From Amorphoplanes friuliensis DSM 7358 (GTDB lineage Bacteria; Actinomycetota; Actinomycetes; Mycobacteriales; Micromonosporaceae), in the NCBI RefSeq assembly GCF_000494755.1, contig NC_022657.1, positions 5,432,001-5,496,000 on the forward strand: 64,000 nucleotides of DNA, in the 5' to 3' direction. Below the pieces are notes generated by a model. It did not search any database. It was not told the DNA's origin and was given only the letters and a program-made list of their open reading frames with translations. A program made the position numbers and the translations under genes. Positions 58,412 to 64,000 of this stretch are shown here, one piece after another. Numbering within the stretch: position 1 is the first letter of the stretch; every line of letters begins with the position of its first letter.

Positions 58412-60123
58412 ACCGCAAGGACCTGGCGGAGAGCGGTACGCAGCGCCTCCGCCGGGTCGGCCGCCAGTGCCGGGCTGCGGAAACACACGTAGTTGTCCGG
58501 CCGCAGCAGCACGGCTCCGGTGTCACCGACCTCGCGCAGGGCCGCCCAGTCCCCGTAGAGGTCCTCGTAATCGGCGCCGGGGCCGATCGTCGCCGCCGTC
58601 AGCTCGATGCCCAGCTCTTCGGCGACATCGGCGGCTGCGGCGGCCCAGGCCTCGCCACCCACACCGGTCAGCAGCGTGAACCGGCCCCGGCCGCCGACGT
58701 CCAGGGTCGACACCCGCTCGGTGCCACGGCCCAGCCAGGCGTGCGGGACCTTCGCACCCGGCCAGGTCGTCGCGTGGTGGTACAGCTCGGCGTCGCGGGG
58801 ATTCCGCGGCGCCGGCGTGCCGTCCGGGACCACCGCGTCCGAGACGTACCGCTGGTCGAGCTCCACGCCGTGGGTGTTGAACTCGTAGTCCTTGAACGCG
58901 ACCGCTTCCCTCAGCAGCTGCCGCTGCTTCTCCGCGCCCTCGCCGGGGAGTTTGCGGGCGTCGAGGCCGCCCTCCAGCGCCTGGAAGATCCGGCCGGTCT
59001 CGCCGATGCTCCGGTTGGCCCGCTCCACGATCTGCCGGCCGACCGGCGCCCGCTCCGCACTGTACGAGTCCAGCAACGCCGGCCCGGCCGCCCCGGACAG
59101 CACGAGCTCGAGCTTCCACGCCAGGTTGTACGCGTCCTGGATCGACGTGTTCGACCCCAGCCCGTTCGACGGCGGGTGGCGGTGCACGGCGTCACCCGCG
59201 CAGAAGACCCGCCCCTGGTGGTAGCGCTCGGCGTACAGGTGGTTGACGGTCCACGCCGACGACGACTTGATGGTGACGGGCACGGTGTCGTCGCCGATCA
59301 GCTGGTGGGCGAGGCGGCGGGCGTACTCCTCGGTGAGGTCCGGCGGTTCGCCCTCGATGTCGTACCCCCAGACGATCAGCCACTCGTGCCAGGGGCGTAC
59401 GCAGCGGACCAGCCCCATCCCGATCCCCCCGACGTCGGCACCGGTCTGCAGCACCCAGTAGAGCGTGCTCGGCCGGTGGGCGACGTACCGGCTCAGGTCG
59501 GCCTCGAAGACGACGTTGATGCTGCCGGCGACACCCATCCGGCCGACCGTGGGCAGCCCGATGTCCTCGGCCACCCGGCTGCGTCCGCCGTCGGCACCGA
59601 TCAGGTATTTCGCCCGGATCTGGTATTCGTCGCCGCGCAGCCGGTCACGGACCGTGGCGGTGACCCCGTCGTCGTCCTGGGTCAGCGACAGATATTCGGT
59701 GTCGTACCGCAGGTGAGTACCGCGGGCCGTCGCCGCCGACGCCAGGACGGGCTCCATCAGGTGCTGCGGCATGTCGCAGATGGCCGTCGGCGAGGCGAGG
59801 TCGTGGTCGGCCTGCCGGTTCGGGTGGGTGTACCAGGTGTGCAGCCGGCCGAGCTCCTCGGTCGCGGCGATCGACGAGCAGAACGGCGTCTGCCCCATCA
59901 GGTGCTGCGGTGTGGCCTGGGCGACGACCACGTCCTCGAGCCCGGCGTCGCGCAGCACCTCCATCGTGCGCTGGTTGGTGATGTGCGCGCGGGGTGTGTC
60001 GGCCAGGCGGCTGTACTTCGTGACCATGATGTTCGGCACGCCGTACGTGCTGAGCAGCATCGCGGCGGCGCTGCCCGCCGGCCCGCTGCCGACGATCAGG
60101 ACATCGGTTTCCACAACGCTCAC
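58408..60123 (-). CDS. FAD-dependent phenol/resorcinol hydroxylase-like monooxygenase
   Basis: The 571-residue class A flavoprotein monooxygenase resembles chlorophenol and resorcinol hydroxylases. Motifs are GxGxxG (LIVGSGPAGSAAAML, 9-23), the DG motif (LIGADGGRSRV, 174-184) and the GD motif (GRVFCAGDAVHRHPPSNGLGSN, 304-325), plus a thioredoxin-like C-terminal domain. It would hydroxylate an aromatic ring with NAD(P)H and O2. The next enzyme in the operon opens hydroxyquinol, so the likely product is hydroxyquinol, made from resorcinol or 4-substituted catechols; this is inference. The GTG start overlaps the upstream stop by 4 bp, giving tight coupling. Confidence 0.88.
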   Translation of the reverse strand: MSVVETDVLIVGSGPAGSAAAMLLSTYGVPNIMVTKYSRLADTPRAHITNQRTMEVLRDAGLEDVVVAQATPQHLMGQTPFCSSIAATEELGRLHTWYTHPNRQADHDLASPTAICDMPQHLMEPVLASAATARGTHLRYDTEYLSLTQDDDGVTATVRDRLRGDEYQIRAKYLIGADGGRSRVAEDIGLPTVGRMGVAGSINVVFEADLSRYVAHRPSTLYWVLQTGADVGGIGMGLVRCVRPWHEWLIVWGYDIEGEPPDLTEEYARRLAHQLIGDDTVPVTIKSSSAWTVNHLYAERYHQGRVFCAGDAVHRHPPSNGLGSNTSIQDAYNLAWKLELVLSGAAGPALLDSYSAERAPVGRQIVERANRSIGETGRIFQALEGGLDARKLPGEGAEKQRQLLREAVAFKDYEFNTHGVELDQRYVSDAVVPDGTPAPRNPRDAELYHHATTWPGAKVPHAWLGRGTERVSTLDVGGRGRFTLLTGVGGEAWAAAAADVAEELGIELTAATIGPGADYEDLYGDWAALREVGDTGAVLLRPDNYVCFRSPALAADPAEALRTALRQVLAV

Positions 60124-61976
60124 TGCTGCTCCCCCGCGATCCGGAACGTGTAAACGACTTTGTTCCATTCGGTCAGTTCCCGGCCGTCGGGCGGCTCGCC
60201 GGTGCCCGGCCCGAAGTCCACGATCAGCTCCTCCTTGACACCGAACACCGTGTCCGAGTCCAGGTACGCACCACCGGCGACGAACAGCTGCGTGACCAGC
60301 CGCCGGTGACCGGGCGCACTGATCATGAAGTGCAGGTGCGGCGCCCGGTACGGGTGGCGTCCGGCCGCCGCGAGCAGCTGCCCCACCGGCCCGTCGTCGG
60401 GGATCGGATATTCCGACGGCAGGATCGACCAGAACCGCACCCGCCCGTCGGCGTCGCTGGTGAACCGCGCCCGCAGCACCGGCCCGGCGAGCTCCGGCAG
60501 TTGCACGTCGTAAAATCCGTCCTCGTTGGACTGCCACACGTCGGTCACCGCGCCGGGCACCGGTTTGCCGTCGACATCCTCGATCCGCACGTCCACCCAC
60601 AGTGGAGTGCCGGGCAGACCACGGGCGATGTCGGCACCCTGCTGCTCGGCCGGCGGCCCCGGCACGTAGAACGGCCCGAGCACGGCCGACGGGGTGGTGT
60701 CCGGGGTCCGCGAGTTCGTCAGCAGATCCACCATGCTCGAGACGCCGAGAGTGTCCGAGAGCAGCACGAACTCCTGCCGCGTGTCGTCGCACAGCTGACC
60801 CGTACGCGTCAGGAAACCGACGGCGGTCTCCCACTCGCGCTGGGTGAGATCGTGCCGGTTGGTGAACTCGTGCAGCACCCGGACCAGGTCGGTGAGCAGG
60901 ACCCGGGTCCGGGGATCGGGCGTCGCGGCGAAGCTCGCGACGACCTGCTCGGTCAGCGCGCCGAAGTCCGGCACGGCCGCGGCTCCCGGCGGACGTGTCC
61001 CCCGGTAGGCGGCCCGCAGCAGGTCGTCGTCCGCCGCCTCCTCGGCCAGCCCGAGCTCCCTCAGCGAGGTCGGCCCGCCCCAGCCCGCGATCAGATCGTG
61101 CAGGCCTGCGGCCGCATCCCGTACGCCCAGAGCGCCCGCGATCCGCCCGAGCACGTCAGGCGTGGCGGCCGGGTTGAAGGCCAGCACCTGTGGCAGCAGG
61201 ACCGTGTGCGTCGCGGCGTGCGGCATGCCATATTTACCACCCAGGAAGTGGCAGAGCTTGTGGTGCAGGCCCATCCGGACCGTGCCCAGGCAGATGCCCG
61301 CGAGCCAGGCCGCGGTCAACGCGTCCGAGCGGGCCTCGACATCCCCGGGGTCGGCGACGATCCGGGGCAGCGCGCGGGACATCAGGGTCAGGGCACGGAC
61401 AGCCATCGTGTCGGTCGCCGGGTTCGCGTCCGGCGAGTACAGCGCCTCCACCGCGTGGGCCATCGCGTTCACACCGCTCGTGACCGACAGCGCCACCGGG
61501 AGGCCGAGGGTCAGCTCGACGTCGTACAGCACCGCCCGGGGCAGGATCTCCGGCGCCGATCTGGTCGTCTTGCCGTTCTGGTCCGTCTCGCCGAGCACGG
61601 GCGTGACCTCGGAGCCCGCGTACGTGGTGGGCACCGTGAGCTGCGGCAGGCCGGTCCGGACCGCCAGGGCCTTGCCGAGCCCGGTGGCCGAGCCGCCGCC
61701 GACGGAGACCAGGCAGTCCACGTCCAGGGACCGCACCAGCTCGAGCGCGGTGCTCGTGACGCCGACCGGGGTGTGCATCGCCGCGCCGGCGAAGTGACCG
61801 CCGAGCAACGGGCCCAGCAGCGCGGCGGCCCGCCCCGCGGCCTCGGCGGTGCCCGACCCCGACAGCACCAGCACGCGGGTGCCGCCGGCCCGCGTGACCT
61901 CGTCCGGGAGCCGGTCGAGGATGCCCGGCCCGAAAACCACCCGCGAGGGCCCGCTCGTGAACTCGAAGGGCGTCAT
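60120..61976 (-). CDS. Fusion of maleylacetate reductase and hydroxyquinol 1,2-dioxygenase
   Basis: This single uninterrupted 618-residue frame carries two enzymes. Residues 1-330 are an iron-containing-alcohol-dehydrogenase-type maleylacetate reductase (FGPGILDRLPDEV, VSVGGGSATGLGKALA at 91-106, TTYAGSEVTPVLGETDQNGK, LHHKLCHFLGGKYGMPHAATH). Residues 345-618 are an intradiol dioxygenase of the hydroxyquinol type (LTDLVRVLHEFTNRHDLTQ, SSMVDLL, GPFYVPG, likely Fe(III) ligands Y489, Y523, H547, H549). Together they convert hydroxyquinol to maleylacetate and on to 3-oxoadipate. These enzymes are normally separate proteins. The phenol hydroxylase gene follows with a 4-bp overlap. ATG 61976 fits the reductase N terminus. 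Confidence 0.9.
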   Translation of the reverse strand: MTPFEFTSGPSRVVFGPGILDRLPDEVTRAGGTRVLVLSGSGTAEAAGRAAALLGPLLGGHFAGAAMHTPVGVTSTALELVRSLDVDCLVSVGGGSATGLGKALAVRTGLPQLTVPTTYAGSEVTPVLGETDQNGKTTRSAPEILPRAVLYDVELTLGLPVALSVTSGVNAMAHAVEALYSPDANPATDTMAVRALTLMSRALPRIVADPGDVEARSDALTAAWLAGICLGTVRMGLHHKLCHFLGGKYGMPHAATHTVLLPQVLAFNPAATPDVLGRIAGALGVRDAAAGLHDLIAGWGGPTSLRELGLAEEAADDDLLRAAYRGTRPPGAAAVPDFGALTEQVVASFAATPDPRTRVLLTDLVRVLHEFTNRHDLTQREWETAVGFLTRTGQLCDDTRQEFVLLSDTLGVSSMVDLLTNSRTPDTTPSAVLGPFYVPGPPAEQQGADIARGLPGTPLWVDVRIEDVDGKPVPGAVTDVWQSNEDGFYDVQLPELAGPVLRARFTSDADGRVRFWSILPSEYPIPDDGPVGQLLAAAGRHPYRAPHLHFMISAPGHRRLVTQLFVAGGAYLDSDTVFGVKEELIVDFGPGTGEPPDGRELTEWNKVVYTFRIAGEQQ

Positions 61977-62026
61977 CGATCGAGTATCGACGCTGTCACG
62001 CGCTCGTTTCCTGCACAAAAACGCTG

Positions 62027-62896
62027 TCACCCGGCCCGGCGCAGCGCCCCCGGTGTGGTCTGCAGGTAGCGCCGCATGACCCGCGTCAGATGCTCCTGGT
62101 GGGAGAAGCCGCAGTGACTGGCGACCGCCGCGATCGGCATGACCCGCGCCCGCAGCAGCCGGCAGGCGGTCTCCAGCCGCAGCCGTACCAGGAACTGATG
62201 GGGTGACAGCCCGGTGCCGGCCTTGAACCGCCGCGAGAAGTGACTGACACTCAGCCCCGCCACCGCGGCCATGTCGGCCAGCGGGACCGGCTCGCCGAGC
62301 CGCTCCACCAGCAGCTCCCGCACCCGTGCGAGCTGCCGCGCGCTCAATCCCCCGGCCCGCGGCGACCCGGCCGGGCGTCGCACGCTGTGCCGCCGGACCA
62401 GATGATCGGCGAGCAGACCGCAGAGCTCGTCGACATACGTCCGTCCCGACGGCTCCCACCCGCGCAGCGCTTGGTCGAGCGCCCGCACCAGCCGCTCCAG
62501 CTCGGGGTCCGCCACACCGAGCTCCTCGGCCAGCTCCACCGCCGGACCGTCGCAGGCCGCCTGCAACGCCTCGTCGTCCAGGTAGACGTGCACGGTGGCG
62601 AGGTCCCCGCCGAGCTCGACGGTCAGATCCTTCCCCGCCGGATGCACAAAAAATCCACCCGGCCCCACGGTACGCGCGGAGACGAGCCCGGCCTGCCCAC
62701 GACGCACGGTGACCGGCCCGTCGAGATGCAGGATCACCAGGTGGCTGCGAGCGCCGTCAAAAGCGGCACGGTACGGCTGCTCCTGCTGCGCCGAGACATA
62801 GAGGCCGGACCAGCCCAGCCCGGCACTCGTCCGCTCGGGCCTGATCCACGGCTGGCGCAGGATCCCGGTGGTGTCGAGCAGCGACAGCTCGTCCAT
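62027..62896 (-). CDS. AraC-family transcriptional regulator
   Basis: The 289-residue protein has an N-terminal cupin-like effector domain (YRAAFDGARSHLVILHLDGPVTV) and two C-terminal AraC helix-turn-helices (VPLADMAAVAGLSVSHFSRRF, then PIAAVASHCGFSHQEHLTRVMRRYLQTTPGALRR). It is encoded directly upstream of, and in the same direction as, the reductase-dioxygenase fusion gene (50 bp), so it probably activates the aromatic-degradation genes in response to an aromatic ligand. The start ATG 62896 gives a normal family length. Confidence 0.9.
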   Translation of the reverse strand: MDELSLLDTTGILRQPWIRPERTSAGLGWSGLYVSAQQEQPYRAAFDGARSHLVILHLDGPVTVRRGQAGLVSARTVGPGGFFVHPAGKDLTVELGGDLATVHVYLDDEALQAACDGPAVELAEELGVADPELERLVRALDQALRGWEPSGRTYVDELCGLLADHLVRRHSVRRPAGSPRAGGLSARQLARVRELLVERLGEPVPLADMAAVAGLSVSHFSRRFKAGTGLSPHQFLVRLRLETACRLLRARVMPIAAVASHCGFSHQEHLTRVMRRYLQTTPGALRRAG

Positions 62897-62967
62897 CGGC
62901 GCATGATAGTCCCGCGGAATGTGAGACGGGGGTGTGCTTCTCGCCCGCCGCGGGTACAGCGAGAGGC

Positions 62968-64000
62968 ATGACTGTCAGCCCGGTCGTCGTCAACAGCCGT
63001 TACCGGCTGGGCCGCACCCTGGGCGAAGGCGGCATGGGCCGCGTCTGGCTGGCCCGCGACGAGGTCCTCGGCCGCGACGTCGCCGTCAAGGAGATCATCC
63101 CGCCGGACGACCTGGTCGAGACCGAACACGCCAAGGTCCAGGAGCGTTCCCTGCGCGAGGCCCGGGCGGCGGCCCGGCTCAGCCACCCCAACGTCGCGCG
63201 GGTCTTCGACGTCTTCGAGGCCGACGGCCACACCTGGATCGTGATGGAGTACATCCCGTCCCGGACGCTCGCCGAGGCCATCCGCGACGACGGCCCGCTG
63301 CCACCCCGTCGGGTCGCCGAGATCGGCCTCGAGGTCCTCGCCGCCCTGGAAGCCTCCCACCAGGCCGGCGTCCGCCACCGCGACGTCAAACCCGCGAACA
63401 TCCTCCTCGGCGACGACGGCCGCGTGGTCCTCACCGACTTCGGCATCGCCGCCATCGAGGGCGACGGCATCGTCACCAGCGCCGACATGGTGGTGGGCTC
63501 CCCCCAGTTCATGTCCCCCGAACGTCTCCGCGACGGCACCGCCGCCCTCGGCTCCGACCTCTGGTCCCTGGGTGCGTCGCTCTACACGGCGGTCGAGGGC
63601 CACTCCCCGTACGAGCGGAAGTCGACGGTCGAGACCCTGACCGCGGTGGCCGTCGACGAACCCGACCCCGCACACCAGCCGGGCCCGCTGGCGCCCGTGC
63701 TCGAAGGCCTCCTCCGCAAGGACCCGGCGCAACGCATCGGCCTCCCCGAAACCCGCCGCCTTCTGCGCCGCGCGGCCTCGGTCTCCCCGGTACGCCGCCC
63801 CGGCCGCAAGGTCGCCCTGGCCGCGGCGGTGGTGGTCGCTGTCATGCTCGCCGCCGGTACGGCCGTGTGGCTGGGACGGCGCACGGAGACGACCACCGCG
63901 TCGCCTCCGCCGGCGGCGGTTGCCACGACTGCTCCGGTCGTACCGTCGCCTTCGGCCCTGTCCCCGTCCCCCACACCACCCAGCCGGACCCCCGAATCGA
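62968..64000 (+). CDS. Membrane Ser/Thr protein kinase, 3'-truncated
   Basis: The frame from ATG 62968 (GAGAGG upstream) runs off the right edge after 344 residues. It is a Hanks-type kinase: Gly-loop LGEGGMGRVWLAR, VAVKEI with the catalytic Lys, catalytic loop RHRDVKPANILL, DFG in LTDFGIAAIEG, and GSPQFMSPERL in the activation segment. The domain ends near 270. A membrane helix (KVALAAAVVVAVMLAAGTAVWL) follows, then a Pro/Ser/Thr-rich exterior linker. This PknA/B-like topology signals from outside the cell; the sensor domain lies outside the window. It diverges from the AraC gene. Confidence 0.93.
   Translation, partial: MTVSPVVVNSRYRLGRTLGEGGMGRVWLARDEVLGRDVAVKEIIPPDDLVETEHAKVQERSLREARAAARLSHPNVARVFDVFEADGHTWIVMEYIPSRTLAEAIRDDGPLPPRRVAEIGLEVLAALEASHQAGVRHRDVKPANILLGDDGRVVLTDFGIAAIEGDGIVTSADMVVGSPQFMSPERLRDGTAALGSDLWSLGASLYTAVEGHSPYERKSTVETLTAVAVDEPDPAHQPGPLAPVLEGLLRKDPAQRIGLPETRRLLRRAASVSPVRRPGRKVALAAAVVVAVMLAAGTAVWLGRRTETTTASPPPAAVATTAPVVPSPSALSPSPTPPSRTPES

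Noticed and set aside
60120..61976. Two separate genes joined by a missed stop
   Set aside because: There is no stop or frame change between the two domains and no ribosome-binding site with a good start at the junction. A true fusion is the simplest reading, though resequencing would settle it.

Overview
The window is about 64 kb of very GC-rich, densely packed bacterial chromosome. Frequent GTG starts, 4-bp stop/start overlaps (GTGA or ATGA), several apparently leaderless genes, a DesA3-type desaturase with its reductase, and sigma factors of the SigG-like and SigE-like groups all point to an actinomycete. A soil genus of the Micromonosporaceae such as Actinoplanes is my best guess; that is inference, because there is no rRNA here. 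I see no tRNA, rRNA, CRISPR array, prophage or intact insertion sequence.

Layout. 0-8.8 kb: end of a LacI-type regulator, a small unknown gene coupled to a long Dyp peroxidase, a large LuxR-type (LAL) regulator, an ECF sigma factor, a Tat-exported LD-carboxypeptidase and a PucR-type regulator. 8.8-13.3 kb: ferredoxin reductase/acyl desaturase pair, alditol oxidase, SigG-like sigma factor. 13.4-24.4 kb: a 1010-residue secreted fibronectin-III protein, flavin monooxygenase, DUF4142 protein, KUP potassium transporter, DHFR-like protein, an RtcB-family protein and an S41-peptidase-like protein. 24.5-29.7 kb: a P-loop NTPase with a DnaJ-like zinc motif, acyl-CoA dehydrogenase and glycerophosphodiesterase. 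29.7-31.5 kb: transposase remnant and a lower-GC Tat amidohydrolase. 31.5-36.6 kb: arabinan-degrading GH51/GH43 pair behind a strong promoter with a LacI-type operator, then dihydrolipoyl dehydrogenase. 36.6-41.2 kb: small unknown and accessory genes of less typical composition.

41.2-53.7 kb is a uronate-utilisation locus. A leftward operon (Gfo/Idh/MocA oxidoreductase, UxaC isomerase, L-fuconate-dehydratase-type enolase-superfamily enzyme, fructuronate/tagaturonate reductase, second Gfo/Idh/MocA oxidoreductase) diverges from a rightward operon (LacI regulator, lipoprotein sugar-binding protein, two permeases, DUF624-like membrane protein). Two LacI-type operators lie in the shared control region, each placed on a recognisable promoter.

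53.7-58.4 kb: SigE-family sigma factor with a membrane-anchored partner, CBS-domain protein, a divergent TIM-barrel-like gene and TetR regulator sharing a 10+10-bp inverted repeat, an endonuclease/exonuclease/phosphatase-fold membrane protein and a PspC protein. 58.4-62.9 kb: an aromatic-catabolic cassette of a flavin phenol hydroxylase, a single polypeptide fusing maleylacetate reductase to hydroxyquinol 1,2-dioxygenase, and an AraC regulator, suggesting resorcinol/hydroxyquinol degradation to 3-oxoadipate. A membrane Ser/Thr kinase runs off the right edge.

The most distinctive points are the reductase-dioxygenase fusion, the uronate operon in which a FucD-type dehydratase stands where UxuA or UxaA would be expected, the mapped repressor/promoter architectures, and the S41-like/NTPase-zinc divergent pair.
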